This document shows positions 18,268 through 26,878 of a DNA stretch of 64,000 nucleotides, piece after piece (the stretch's first letter is position 1; each line of letters starts with the position of its first letter). The stretch lies in NCBI GenBank assembly GCA_002457435.1, contig NTLA01000007.1:1-64000 (forward strand). The letters run 5' to 3'. This DNA comes from Acidimicrobiales bacterium MED-G01 (GTDB lineage: Bacteria > Actinomycetota > Acidimicrobiia > Acidimicrobiales > Poriferisodalaceae). The translations under genes were made by a program, and so were the position numbers. The notes under the pieces are model-generated. The model saw nothing but the letters and a program-made list of their open reading frames with translations, searched no databases and was not told the origin of the DNA.

Positions 18268-19002
18268 GAACGGGTCTAGGCCCGCTAACTCGCGAGCTTT
18301 TACGAAAACTTGATCAAGCATCTCTTCTGTTAAACGACCAGTGAACGTGTTTTGTTGACTTGGGTGGAACGAGCAAATGATATGCCTGGTCACGTCGCGT
18401 CCCTGTTCCTCAAGCGGCACAACTACACCGTGACCAAATCGAGGCCGGGGGCGCACTCCAAAAATTGAGCATGCCACTTGGTAGCCAAATTGGCCTAACG
18501 CCACGAACACCTTCGTCTCGGTGAGCAACGTCAACTCCCTTTCAATAAAAGGCCGACAGGTATCCCGTTCAACCGGAGTTGGCTTGTTCGCGGGGGGAGC
18601 GCATCGAACCGCTGCGGTGACATAGGCATCGGACAGTTCAAGACCGTCGTTGACGTGTCGCGCTAGGGACTGGTTTGCGAACCCAGTGCGGTGCAGCGAA
18701 GCAAAGAGGAAATCTCCTGACCGGTCTCCCGTAAATACGCGCCCAGTTCGGTTCGCTCCATGGGCTGCGGGAGCGAGACCAATAATCATTACCTTCGCTA
18801 ACGGGTCTCCAAATCCTGGAACACCCCGACCCCAATATTCGTCATCAATGAACGCTGCACGCTTTTCGACAGAAATCTTCTCTCTCCATTGCACGAGACG
18901 CTCACACTGCCGACAATCAGCTATTGCCTCGGCCAATAAAGAAAGTGAGTCCATAACGCCGAGTGTTGCAGACTCTGAGGTGTCTTTAACGACTACGGTC
19001 AC
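18265..19002 (-). CDS. udgB: Uracil-DNA glycosylase, family 5 (UDGb)
   Basis: Base-excision repair enzyme that removes uracil and some deaminated bases. Seen: four cysteines C30, C33, C134 and C149 that would hold the [4Fe-4S] cluster, motif 1 GLAPAAHGANRTGR (75-88, Ala replacing the usual catalytic Asp as in UDGb) and motif 2 HPSQQNT (213-219). Mycobacterium Rv1259 is the comparable protein. The GTG at 19002 has GATGAGG seven bases upstream; the ATG at 18954 is an alternative without a clear site. It is divergent from the phosphatase gene with only three bases between the proposed starts. Confidence 0.92.
   Translation of the reverse strand: MTVVVKDTSESATLGVMDSLSLLAEAIADCRQCERLVQWREKISVEKRAAFIDDEYWGRGVPGFGDPLAKVMIIGLAPAAHGANRTGRVFTGDRSGDFLFASLHRTGFANQSLARHVNDGLELSDAYVTAAVRCAPPANKPTPVERDTCRPFIERELTLLTETKVFVALGQFGYQVACSIFGVRPRPRFGHGVVVPLEEQGRDVTRHIICSFHPSQQNTFTGRLTEEMLDQVFVKARELAGLDPF
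18994..18999 (+). promoter_or_regulatory. Putative -10 hexamer (TACGGT) of a leaderless transcript
   Basis: TACGGT ends six bases before the GTG at 19006 on the plus strand. It would lie inside the coding start of the divergent glycosylase gene. Confidence 0.4.
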
Positions 19003-19005
19003 TTC

Positions 19006-19647
19006 GTGGCCTCATCTCAACGACCTACCCTCGTCCTTCTCGTTCGACACGGACAAACTCCCACGACCGGAGTCGAGCTTTACGGGAGAAAGCCAGGAGT
19101 TCTCCTATCCGACACAGGGTTGGCTCAAGCAAAGAACGTCGCTCAACGCATTGCAGGTATGGGTGGTCAACGTTTCGAGGCTATTTACGCGAGTCCTTTG
19201 GAACGAACGAAGCAGACAGCTGAAGCCATTTCCCTGGAGCTCGGTCTCGCAGTGAAGCGAGACCGGGGCTTAATCGAACTTGATGTCGGTGACTGGACTG
19301 GCCGTAAGTTAAGTCAATTGAGGAAACTTAAAGCTTGGTCGTCGGTTCAAAAATACCCTTCAGGATTTAGATTCCCAAATGGAGAATCCTTCCCGGAAAT
19401 GCAGACCCGAATCGCTGGAGCGATCGACTGTTTAGTTAAGAGACACCCGGGAAAAGCTGTCATCGCAGTTAGCCATGCCGATCCCATCCGTGCTCTAGTT
19501 GCACATGCTATGGGAACACATCTCGATCTATTCCAACGAACAGTGGTATCGCCCTGTTCGGTCACAGCAATTCTGTATTCGACACACGGACCGGTCGTTC
19601 TATCAGTAAACAACACTGGTGAACTGAGTGATCTTTCGCCTGCTTAG
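19006..19647 (+). CDS. Histidine phosphatase family protein, MSMEG_4193 type
   Basis: A 213-residue phosphoglycerate-mutase-fold phosphatase. The catalytic LLVRHGQT (His15), YASPLERTKQTAEAI, the acidic GLIELDVGDWTG and the second histidine in AVSHADPIRA are all present. It fits TIGR03848 (probable phosphomutase), which travels with DUF3090 and SCO1664-type proteins across Actinobacteria. Both partners follow here, so the three likely act together in an unknown reaction. In other actinobacteria the mycothiol ligase gene mshC is often adjacent; it is absent here. The GTG start has no ribosome binding site. Confidence 0.9.
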   Translation: MASSQRPTLVLLVRHGQTPTTGVELYGRKPGVLLSDTGLAQAKNVAQRIAGMGGQRFEAIYASPLERTKQTAEAISLELGLAVKRDRGLIELDVGDWTGRKLSQLRKLKAWSSVQKYPSGFRFPNGESFPEMQTRIAGAIDCLVKRHPGKAVIAVSHADPIRALVAHAMGTHLDLFQRTVVSPCSVTAILYSTHGPVVLSVNNTGELSDLSPA

Positions 19648-19677
19648 ACGAACTCAATAATTTTTTGAACGGGAAAA

Positions 19678-20133
19678 ATGACTGACAACTATGAAATAAG
19701 AAGCCCAGAAAACTTCGTTGCGGGAACCATCGGAGGGCCCGGGGAACGCATTTTCTATCTACAAGCGCAGGGAGAGGATTCGGTCCTCACGTTAAAGGTC
19801 GAGAAGGGACAAGTTCAGTCGTTGGCCAGTCATCTCCTGGAACTCATTGAAGCTAAAGACGCAGACGTGGTCGCGGCTCAAGTGGTTGACATGGTTGAAC
19901 CTCCAAATGCTGTCTGGACAGTCGGTGCATTAGCCATAGGGCTTAGTGACGAGCCGGGGGAAATAGTGGTCGTTGCTCAGGAGCTATCGGATGAAGATCA
20001 AAATGATCCATCTGAAGCTCACATTCACATCAGTTTTGAGCAGGCAAAAGCATTTGTGGATCATGCTCTGTTCCTTATCGAATACGGCCGCGACTTCGGT
20101 CGACAGAATGGCCACAAACGCATCGGTGAGTGA
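19678..20133 (+). CDS. DUF3090 family protein (TIGR03847)
   Basis: A 151-residue cytoplasmic protein with the typical features of DUF3090: an N-terminal FVAGTIGGPGERIFYLQA, VWTVGALAIG in the middle and a C-terminal SFEQAKAFVDHAL, GRDFGRQNGH. The function is not known. It lies 30 bases after the phosphatase gene, and its end overlaps the start of the SCO1664-type gene, so the three are one transcription unit. Linkage across genomes suggests that the three proteins share a pathway. Confidence 0.9.
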   Translation: MTDNYEIRSPENFVAGTIGGPGERIFYLQAQGEDSVLTLKVEKGQVQSLASHLLELIEAKDADVVAAQVVDMVEPPNAVWTVGALAIGLSDEPGEIVVVAQELSDEDQNDPSEAHIHISFEQAKAFVDHALFLIEYGRDFGRQNGHKRIGE

Positions 20134-20869
20134 AGACAGCGCCGATGTCGGCAAACACCCCGCAACGAACTTCATAGATCTAGATGTTGCGCGAAATATT
20201 TTACAACACGGCCAAATAGAGGTAGTGGCTCAAATGCCGTACAGCTCCAATGCCACATTTCTTGTGCGAGTAGAGGACAACGAAATAGCGGTAAATGGCA
20301 TCTACAAACCGGTTAAAGGTGAACGGCCTTTGTGGGATTTTCCTCGAGGCCTTCACCGCCGCGAAATCGCGGCTTACGAGCTGAGCGAAGAACTGGGTTG
20401 GGGCGTGGTACCTCCTACCCTTGAACGAGTCGGGCCCCACGGAACCGGATCAGTTCAATTGTTCATTGATGCGGATTTCAGTCAACATCACTTCACGCTG
20501 GTCAAAGATGTACGACACCATCCCGCCCTGCGAAAGCTTTGCATACTTGATCTACTGGCCAATAACACAGACAGAAAGGCAGGACACTGTCTGATCTCCA
20601 AACGTGGAACCATTTACGGAATCGACCATGGCCTGTGTTTTTCAAGCGACTTCAAGTTGCGAACAGTCATTTGGGAATTCGCGAACCAGCCCGTCGAAGA
20701 AGAGTTAATGAGGGGCGTCAGCCGGCTGTCTGAAGGTGTCCCTGCGGCAATCTCGTCATGGCTTGACCAGGATGAGATTGATGCATTAGTTGAACGGGCA
20801 AGATGGCTAAGAGAGTCACCGTTCTTCCCTGAAGATGATGGATACCGCTGGCCCTGGCCCCTCATTTAA
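20108..20869 (+). CDS. SCO1664 family protein (PI3/4-kinase-like fold)
   Basis: A 253-residue member of the SCO1664/TIGR03843 family. PVKGERPLWDFPRGLHRREIA, LDLLANNTDRKAGH and IYGIDHGLCF correspond to nucleotide-binding, catalytic-loop (D-x-x-x-N-N-x-D-like) and metal-binding segments of the PI3/4-kinase-like fold. A kinase-type reaction is therefore plausible but the substrate is unknown. The ATG at 20108 overlaps the end of the DUF3090 gene by 26 bases; a GTG at 20126 is also possible. The longer open frame to 19973 is a shadow of the preceding gene. Confidence 0.87.
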   Translation: MATNASVSEDSADVGKHPATNFIDLDVARNILQHGQIEVVAQMPYSSNATFLVRVEDNEIAVNGIYKPVKGERPLWDFPRGLHRREIAAYELSEELGWGVVPPTLERVGPHGTGSVQLFIDADFSQHHFTLVKDVRHHPALRKLCILDLLANNTDRKAGHCLISKRGTIYGIDHGLCFSSDFKLRTVIWEFANQPVEEELMRGVSRLSEGVPAAISSWLDQDEIDALVERARWLRESPFFPEDDGYRWPWPLI

Positions 20870-20913
20870 CATCCCGTCAGGGCTGCCTATCTATCTCGGT
20901 TACGGGCAGAGCG

Positions 20914-21876
20914 CTAGCGAGATTTCAAGGACTCAATAAGAGCGGGGATCACTTTGTGGACATCACCAACGATGCCCAGATCAGCAACACCAAAAATCGG
21001 TGCTTCGGGATCCTTGTTAATAGCAATGATGTGTTTGGAGCCCTTCATACCAACTAGATGTTGGGTAGCCCCTGAGATTCCGCAAGCCACATAGACGTTT
21101 GGCTTGACTACTTTCCCCGTCTGCCCGACCTGTTTGGAGTATGGCACCCATCCAGCATCAACGATGGCCCGCGATGCGCCTGACGCCGCGCCAATCAAGC
21201 CGGCAAGCTCGTCGACCATCTCATAAGCCTCAGGTTGACCAAGACCACGGCCACCTGAAACAACTACTTCGGCGTCGTCCAGTTGGGGACCTGAGCGTTC
21301 TTCGACGTGGCGTCCGGTCACAGCAGCTATACCAGCTGCACCCGGGTCAACTGGATCGACCGTTACAACCTCGGCCGCACTGCCGCCAGCGGCTTCCGCT
21401 TCGAAGGATTTCGGGCGAAAGAGAGCGAGTGCAGGACCTTCATTTCTGAAAGCTGTGAAAACGTTTTGCGTACCCCCAAAGACCGGTTCTTCAACAACCA
21501 AGGCTCCGTCTTCTATTGAGGCACCGACGTTGTTTGTGACGACTGGTTGATCTATGCGAACTGCAAGACGAGCAGCGGTATCACGACCGTCAGGTGTTTG
21601 ACCGAAGAAAACCGCATCAGGCGAGCCGGTCTCCATGTGGTTCTGTAAAGCTGCCGCTGCGTGCACTCCAACGAGCTTTCCGTCAAGGGGTCCCGTTGTA
21701 TATACCTTCGAAGCTCCGTGAGCTCCGAGTTCCGTCGCCATTGCAGCTCCGTCGCCCGCGACAAATACTTCTACATTTGTTGCCAGACTACGTGCCGCTG
21801 CCAGCAATTCGAGTGTCAGCCCACTGGGGTTTCCCTCATCACCTTCTCCGAACACAAGGATGGTTTCAACAGACAT
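20914..21876 (-). CDS. etfA: Electron transfer flavoprotein alpha subunit
   Basis: FAD-binding subunit of ETF, which passes electrons from acyl-CoA dehydrogenases towards the respiratory chain. The C-terminal FAD domain has [44 protein letters not shown] in two conserved blocks, and [10 protein letters not shown]. The ATG at 21876 is fixed by a strong GAGGAGGT six bases upstream; an in-frame codon at 21891 would overlap the end of etfB. At 320 residues it is of normal length and follows etfB by 11 bases. Confidence 0.97.
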   Translation of the reverse strand: MSVETILVFGEGDEGNPSGLTLELLAAARSLATNVEVFVAGDGAAMATELGAHGASKVYTTGPLDGKLVGVHAAAALQNHMETGSPDAVFFGQTPDGRDTAARLAVRIDQPVVTNNVGASIEDGALVVEEPVFGGTQNVFTAFRNEGPALALFRPKSFEAEAAGGSAAEVVTVDPVDPGAAGIAAVTGRHVEERSGPQLDDAEVVVSGGRGLGQPEAYEMVDELAGLIGAASGASRAIVDAGWVPYSKQVGQTGKVVKPNVYVACGISGATQHLVGMKGSKHIIAINKDPEAPIFGVADLGIVGDVHKVIPALIESLKSR

Positions 21877-21887
21877 TCGCGACCTCC

Positions 21888-22667
21888 TCAAACAATCTTG
21901 AGTTCGCCTAGGAACTCAACAATCTTTTCATGGGCGTCGCCTTCGTCTTCGATGACTTCGCCCGCTTGACGTTCTTCTGCATCGGTAACTCGCACCGTTT
22001 CTTGGCGCGCTCCACTCTGTCCGACCGCAGCCGCCTCAATACCGAGGGCCGCCAAGTCCAACTCTTCGACAGGTTTTTTCTTTGCCGCCATGATCCCTTT
22101 GAAAGATGGGTATCGGGGTTCGACAACTCCGGCGGTAACAGACACTAATGCAGGTGTTTGACATTCAACATCGTCGTATCCAGCTTCAGTTTGGCGTTGG
22201 ACTTTCACCATGTTGCCGTCAACTTCAATTTGTTTAGCGAAAGTAATCGATGGCATCTCAAGTACACCAGCAATCATTTCCGGCACCGTGCCCGTGTAGC
22301 CGTCAGATGACTCAACTCCAGCCAACACTAGGTCGGGGGACATTCTCGATATAGCTGCGCCGAGCACCCGGGCTGTGCCAAGAGCATCGCTACCAGCTAA
22401 GGCGTCGTCGCTGATAAGAACAGCGTCTTCAGCACCCATAGCCAGTGCTGTTCTCAACCCACTAACTTCTCCGTTAGGAGCCATCGACACCAAGGACACC
22501 TGACCGCCACCAGCCGCTTCTGCAAGCTGGAGGGCCATTTCGACCCCATAAGAATCCGACTCATCAAGGATCAACTTGTCGTCCCGTTTGAGGTAATTAG
22601 TAGAGGGATCCAACTCGCCCGGCAATGCAGGGTCTGGGATCTGTTTGACGCAGACTACGACCTTCAT
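21888..22667 (-). CDS. etfB: Electron transfer flavoprotein beta subunit
   Basis: AMP-binding partner of EtfA, 259 residues. Seen: the N-terminal VVCVKQIPDP, DESDSYGVEMALQLAE, and the signature LVLAGVESSDGYTGTVPEMIA followed by the conserved QTEAGYDDVECQTPALVSV. An acyl-CoA dehydrogenase and enoyl-CoA hydratases elsewhere in the window fit a role in fatty-acid or amino-acid oxidation. About 140 bases upstream separate it from the divergent lipid kinase gene, so the promoter is probably there. Confidence 0.97.
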   Translation of the reverse strand: MKVVVCVKQIPDPALPGELDPSTNYLKRDDKLILDESDSYGVEMALQLAEAAGGGQVSLVSMAPNGEVSGLRTALAMGAEDAVLISDDALAGSDALGTARVLGAAISRMSPDLVLAGVESSDGYTGTVPEMIAGVLEMPSITFAKQIEVDGNMVKVQRQTEAGYDDVECQTPALVSVTAGVVEPRYPSFKGIMAAKKKPVEELDLAALGIEAAAVGQSGARQETVRVTDAEERQAGEVIEDEGDAHEKIVEFLGELKIV

Positions 22668-22807
22668 GCGTTGATTCTGCCTTGAGGTTTCTCCAGATCC
22701 ACATCAAAAATAGAAAACTTTAGGTTAGCGCTCGTCAAGATTTCCGATCATCCGTTAACTGCACACACAATTCGACTGTCTACCGAAAAATCAGCGACAC
22801 TAGTCAG

Positions 22808-23725
22808 GTGCGGATATTGCTTCTCGTCAACGGATCGGCATCATCCGTCACGGCTAGAACCAGAGTGCTGATTCAAGCAGCGCTCGCAGAACATCATGAT
22901 GTTGAACTGGCAATGACCAGTCGACGGGGTCATGCGTCCCGACTGGCACGCGGTGCCGCTGCTACGGGCACTGACCTTGTTGCAGTCTTAGGTGGGGATG
23001 GAACCCTCAACGAAGCAGCAAATGGCTTAGCTGGAACCGAATGTGCGTTGGCAGCGTTACCGGGAGGCTCCACCAATGTTTTCGCCAGAACTATCGGATT
23101 AGCCGACGATCCGTTAGAGGCAACGAAACAGATCATCGCAGCGACAGCTACTAACTCGATCGAACCTATAGGTCTTGGTGAAGTCGCTGGTCGGCATTTT
23201 CTCTTTCACTGCGGCAATGGTTTCGATGCGGCTGTCGTGCAGCAGGTTGAACGTCGATCTGCCCTGAAGCGTTATGCAGGTCATCCGTTATTCCTATGGG
23301 CCGGTGTCGATACCTGGCTCCGTCACTACGACCGCTCGGTACCAAGGATGAAAGTGCAACACTCACTCGGCGGAGTTGACGACAGCTATTTCACGATCGT
23401 TCTGAACACTGACCCGTACACATATTTAGGAAGCCGGCCGCTGTCTTTGGCGCCATCGGCCACCCTAACGAGCGGCCTGAGCGTCGTCGCTCTCCGAACG
23501 ATGTCATTACAGACGATGACCAATTTGCTCAAAGATCTTTTTCGGGGGAAACCCCTTGAAAATAGCGATGACCTCCACATCGCCAATGACATCCGCGAAC
23601 TCTCTGTAACCGGGTACAAACCCTTCCCGTATCAATTAGACGGCGACTATCTCGGGAGTGTCGAGGAGCTCAACTTCAAGTGGCGCCCTCACGCACTTCG
23701 TTTGGTGAAGCCGGTCGAATCGTAA
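22808..23725 (+). CDS. Diacylglycerol/sphingosine kinase-like lipid kinase
   Basis: A 305-residue protein of the DAGK catalytic family. It has the nucleotide-binding GGDGTLNE (62-69) and LPGGSTNVFAR (84-94), and the C-terminal YQLDGDYLG segment that completes the family's second domain. Members phosphorylate lipids or take part in phosphatidylinositol or glycolipid synthesis, acting at the inner face of the membrane. The substrate cannot be told from sequence. The start is GTG at 22808 without a clear Shine-Dalgarno. It ends convergently, eight bases from the GDPD gene. Confidence 0.88.
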   Translation: MRILLLVNGSASSVTARTRVLIQAALAEHHDVELAMTSRRGHASRLARGAAATGTDLVAVLGGDGTLNEAANGLAGTECALAALPGGSTNVFARTIGLADDPLEATKQIIAATATNSIEPIGLGEVAGRHFLFHCGNGFDAAVVQQVERRSALKRYAGHPLFLWAGVDTWLRHYDRSVPRMKVQHSLGGVDDSYFTIVLNTDPYTYLGSRPLSLAPSATLTSGLSVVALRTMSLQTMTNLLKDLFRGKPLENSDDLHIANDIRELSVTGYKPFPYQLDGDYLGSVEELNFKWRPHALRLVKPVES

Positions 23726-23732
23726 ACATTAG

Positions 23733-24422
23733 CTAACTTCCGAACTCCAGTATTCGTAGCACCTCATCAGGGACATCGGTTATCAAACCATCGACGCCAA
23801 GGTCCATTAGTTCAGATACCCGAAGTGGATCATTGACTGTCCAGACGTTCAGCTCAATAGCAGCCTTTCTCGTCGCCTCTCTCATAGCTCTATCAACCAA
23901 AGTCTCGTGGGGATGTAGGGCACAATGACCGTGTTCAACGGCGTGAAGCAACACAGGCACCCATGGTTGTCTCCAAAACAGCAAGCCGGTCAGAAATTCT
24001 GGAGCGTCGCCTCGAAAGCGATCTAAGGCGCCATGATCAAAAGACGAAATTAGCCAGCGATCTGGTGATTCCGGTCGCGATCGCAACATATTGACTAAAA
24101 CCTCGGCTGTGTCGAGGGCTACCTGCGGTCGATTTTGGATGCTCTTGATTTCGATATTGACTCTCAAACCCCTGCACACGTCTAGGGCGGTTGAAAGAGT
24201 GGGAACATAATCTGGCAACTGGCTGGCTGTTGCTCGTCCTATCAGAAGTCCGTTGATATCCGGATCGTGGTGAACCACCAGCTCCCCGTCGCTACTCCTC
24301 CATACATCGAGCTCAACTCCGTCAACTCCCATTTCTGCAGCCAGTTCAAAGGCTTGAACTGTGTTTTCTCTTTCCTGTCGAGATGCCCCTCGATGCGCGT
24401 AGATATCTGGACGGAGCAGCAT
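23733..24422 (-). CDS. Glycerophosphodiester phosphodiesterase
   Basis: A TIM-barrel hydrolase of 229 residues releasing glycerol 3-phosphate from deacylated phospholipids. The family residues are visible: AHRGAS (H10, R11), EN at 19-20, VELDVW (E37-D39) and VHHDPDI (H51). Later come NIEIKS and the C-terminal VDGLITDVPD. There is no signal peptide, so it is probably cytoplasmic. Its convergent neighbour is a lipid kinase, which hints at lipid turnover but they are not co-transcribed. Confidence 0.92.
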   Translation of the reverse strand: MLLRPDIYAHRGASRQERENTVQAFELAAEMGVDGVELDVWRSSDGELVVHHDPDINGLLIGRATASQLPDYVPTLSTALDVCRGLRVNIEIKSIQNRPQVALDTAEVLVNMLRSRPESPDRWLISSFDHGALDRFRGDAPEFLTGLLFWRQPWVPVLLHAVEHGHCALHPHETLVDRAMREATRKAAIELNVWTVNDPLRVSELMDLGVDGLITDVPDEVLRILEFGS

Positions 24423-24622
24423 GTCTCAATCCTGATCACGTCGTTTACTCAATGGGACACAGCAAATGAAAAGAATCTCTTGCTCGGACATGTGACCGAC
24501 CGTAATCTGTCGTATCGCTGCTAGCACGCCAACCCAGTCGAAGAAGTCTTTGGGCTTATTGACTTGACGTCCAAGCAGTTTCTCGCCGCTGATATTTGTA
24601 GAGTCAGCAGTAGTTCAAAAAA

Positions 24623-24642
24623 TCGCGAACCCCCTTTCGCGA
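24623..24642 (+). promoter_or_regulatory. Perfect 7-bp inverted repeat in the whiB leader
   Basis: TCGCGAA and TTCGCGA flank a six-base C-rich spacer, 10 bases upstream of the GGAGG ribosome binding site of the whiB gene. It could be an operator or a hairpin in the 5' leader. A possible -35-like TTGACG lies further up, near 24560. No function is proven. Confidence 0.45.
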
Positions 24643-24666
24643 CTAGCACCTGGAGGAAATGACGAC

Positions 24667-24951
24667 GTGAGCGCTCGAGGATCCATGCTGCTAGAAAGCG
24701 GCTTATGGAGAAACACTGCCAGGTGCCGTGAAGCTGACCCCACTATTTTTTTCCCGGTTGGTTCAACAGGGCGCGCGCTAAACCAAATTGCAGCTGCCAA
24801 GGCAGTGTGCGGAGATTGTTCAGTGAAAGATCTCTGTCTTGAATTCGCGTTGAAAACGAATCAAGACTCGGGAGTCTGGGGCGGAGCCTCTGAAGAAGAG
24901 CGTCGACAGCTTCGTCGTGAACGCAATAGGGCGCGTCGCCAGATCGGTTGA
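24667..24951 (+). CDS. whiB1: WhiB family Fe-S transcriptional regulator (WhiB1-like)
   Basis: A 94-residue WhiB protein. Four cysteines C20, C48, C51 and C57 are spaced to bind a [4Fe-4S] cluster. The GVWGG turn lies at 69-73 and a basic C-terminal tail (RRERNRARRQ) can contact DNA. WhiB1-type proteins bind the primary sigma factor and sense nitric oxide or oxygen. The start is GTG at 24667 with GGAGG ten bases upstream; the ATG at 24685 is less likely. A PdtaS-like kinase gene follows on the opposite strand, the same pairing as Rv3219-Rv3220c in Mycobacterium, which supports the WhiB1 assignment. Confidence 0.92.
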   Translation: MSARGSMLLESGLWRNTARCREADPTIFFPVGSTGRALNQIAAAKAVCGDCSVKDLCLEFALKTNQDSGVWGGASEEERRQLRRERNRARRQIG

Positions 24952-24991
24952 GCTACTGGGCTAGTGCAGATCACGGTTTAAGCCGGTTGAG

Positions 24992-26467
24992 TCAACTACT
25001 TGGTAACGGGACTTCTACCAGCGCTTCCGAACCCGTCGAGTCGTTCCTTCGTCGAACCTCTATAGCGCCACCAAGTTCGCTGGTCGCTAATGCCCTAATA
25101 ATTGAGATTCCTAGCCCTTGCTGAGTTTCGCTATCAAAGTCATTCGGGACCCCTACCCCATTGTCTCTTACCGCCATCCGTATCCGTTTTTCGGTCCGGT
25201 CAAGGAAGATTTCCACAAGCGCCCCCTTCTCTTGGGTGGGAGGTGCCGAGGCAGGAAAGGCATGGTCGACGGTGTTTTGCAGTAATTCGTTCAGCACAAC
25301 GGCGAGCGGCGTAACTACGTCGGATGGGATTAGCCCCGCGTCGCCGATGACCTCGAAATGGATCGGACGGTCAGGCGAAGTAAAGCTGTCTTGAGCAGTG
25401 CGAGCCAACATGTTGGCAACATCTGCCAAGCTGACATCATCCGCTGTTTCATTTGCGAGTGTCTCATGCACAAGCGCTATGGCCCGAATTCGACGCACCG
25501 ATTCGTCAATTGCCATTTTCGCCTCATCGGATTCGAGGCGTCGCCCCTGGAGGCGTAATAGGGACGAAATAGTTTGCAAGTTGTTCTTCACACGGTGGTG
25601 AATCTCACGAATTGTCGCGTCCTTGGAAACGAGTAGTCGGTCTCTCAGGCGTAGTTCGGTTATGTCTCTAAGTAGCACGACTGCCCCGCGAGAGAGTCTC
25701 TGTTCGACGAGGGGTACGCCTAATAATTGAACTGCCGTGTCGTTCCGTTCGATTTCAGCTACAACAGCCCGCAAAGGCCCAAGATCGTGGCTGATGACTG
25801 GATGTTTGATACCTAGGTCTTCAAGTCGACGCCCAGCGACGTTCCCCAGCACCCCCACACGGTGCAACGTGCTAAGAGCGTTGGGTGACGCGTACTGGAT
25901 CCTTGCCTCAGGATCTACAACGAGCAACCCATCTCCTACCCGTGGGATCTCATCCATGTCCACGTCGTTGTCAGCGAATGGGAAGGCACCAGCCGCAACC
26001 ATCTTTGCCAACCGATGAAATGCCTCCAAATATGTTCGTTCAAGTTCTCCTGGGTCACGACGTTCAGCGAAATTAGGGATCAGCTCTCGGCTGAGGACAC
26101 CAATCACTCTTTGGTCGTGGGTGATCGGGATACAAGTCACACTCGCAAGTCGATTTGTTGGCTTGATCGGTACTTCCCCGTCTACGACCTGATGCAATTT
26201 GTAGGCACGCGCCACCAAGGGTCTCTCGACATCTGTGACCCGGAGACCTACATGATCATCCCTATACAGGGTTTGTCCGGTAGTCGGGCGAATTTGAGAT
26301 GCGATAGCAAACTCGCCTCCATCGCTATCGGTCGGAACAAACAACAACAAATCGGAAAACGACAGATCTGCGAGCATCCCCCACCACGCGATAAGCCGTT
26401 GTAGATGTCGTAATTGGTCTTTTGACAGGCCGGTCTCTAAGCGGGCCAGTTCGGCCAAGGTTGCCAT
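24992..26467 (-). CDS. pdtaS: PdtaS-like sensor histidine kinase (HisKA_2/HWE type)
   Basis: A 491-residue soluble kinase. Order: an N-terminal GAF-like domain (about 1-165), a PAS domain (about 170-270, LLVVDPEARIQYASPNAL), the HisKA_2 phospho-acceptor box EIHHRVKNNLQTISSLLRL (His290 or His291) and a HATPase domain (VLNELLQNTVDHAF, DNGVGVP, GLGISII). It lacks transmembrane segments. Mycobacterial PdtaS pairs with the RNA-binding antiterminator PdtaR; no PdtaR gene is in the window. Its convergent neighbour is whiB, as in Mycobacterium. Confidence 0.92.
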   Translation of the reverse strand: MATLAELARLETGLSKDQLRHLQRLIAWWGMLADLSFSDLLLFVPTDSDGGEFAIASQIRPTTGQTLYRDDHVGLRVTDVERPLVARAYKLHQVVDGEVPIKPTNRLASVTCIPITHDQRVIGVLSRELIPNFAERRDPGELERTYLEAFHRLAKMVAAGAFPFADNDVDMDEIPRVGDGLLVVDPEARIQYASPNALSTLHRVGVLGNVAGRRLEDLGIKHPVISHDLGPLRAVVAEIERNDTAVQLLGVPLVEQRLSRGAVVLLRDITELRLRDRLLVSKDATIREIHHRVKNNLQTISSLLRLQGRRLESDEAKMAIDESVRRIRAIALVHETLANETADDVSLADVANMLARTAQDSFTSPDRPIHFEVIGDAGLIPSDVVTPLAVVLNELLQNTVDHAFPASAPPTQEKGALVEIFLDRTEKRIRMAVRDNGVGVPNDFDSETQQGLGISIIRALATSELGGAIEVRRRNDSTGSEALVEVPLPSS

Positions 26468-26537
26468 ACCTAACGAAATTACAGCCGCAAACGATCAGTC
26501 GGCAACGAGTCACGCACCAAACAGTCCATCGACACTG

Positions 26538-26768
26538 TCAGTCAGTCGCGAATCCGATGCGTCTATCTCCGGGTACTCCGAATTCGACATATGCGAGTTG
26601 TCCTACCGCCAGGCCGACATTACGGCCGTCGCGATCAGTTACCCAGAGCATGTTGTCTCCTGCGGCGGACGCCGATTCCAAGTCAGACTTAAGCTGATCT
26701 GCTTCGTCATCGTTCACTTCGAAGGTCAACTCTCGTGCCACGTTCATCATGCCGATTCTGATTTCCAC
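26538..26768 (-). CDS. DUF3107 family protein
   Basis: A small 76-residue cytoplasmic protein beginning MEIRIGMMNVARELTFEV and ending in a LAYVEFG-type strand, both typical of the actinobacterial DUF3107 family (compare Rv3208A/TB9.4). The function is unknown. It sits alone on the minus strand between the SelO and kinase genes, 71 bases before the latter. The reading frame and composition match the neighbouring genes. Confidence 0.85.
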   Translation of the reverse strand: MEIRIGMMNVARELTFEVNDDEADQLKSDLESASAAGDNMLWVTDRDGRNVGLAVGQLAYVEFGVPGDRRIGFATD

Positions 26769-26878
26769 GGAACAACCTTTTCCTATAGTTCTGCGACCCT
26801 AAATTTCTGTCTACTGTCACTGCAGCTAGCTAAACATCGTATGCCGCGGTTCGATCTCTGCCACGGAAGATCGCACAT

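Noticed and set aside
20870..20913. Possible bidirectional terminator between the SCO1664-type gene and etfA
   Set aside because: CTGCC and GGCAG are too short and too far apart, and no T-run follows.
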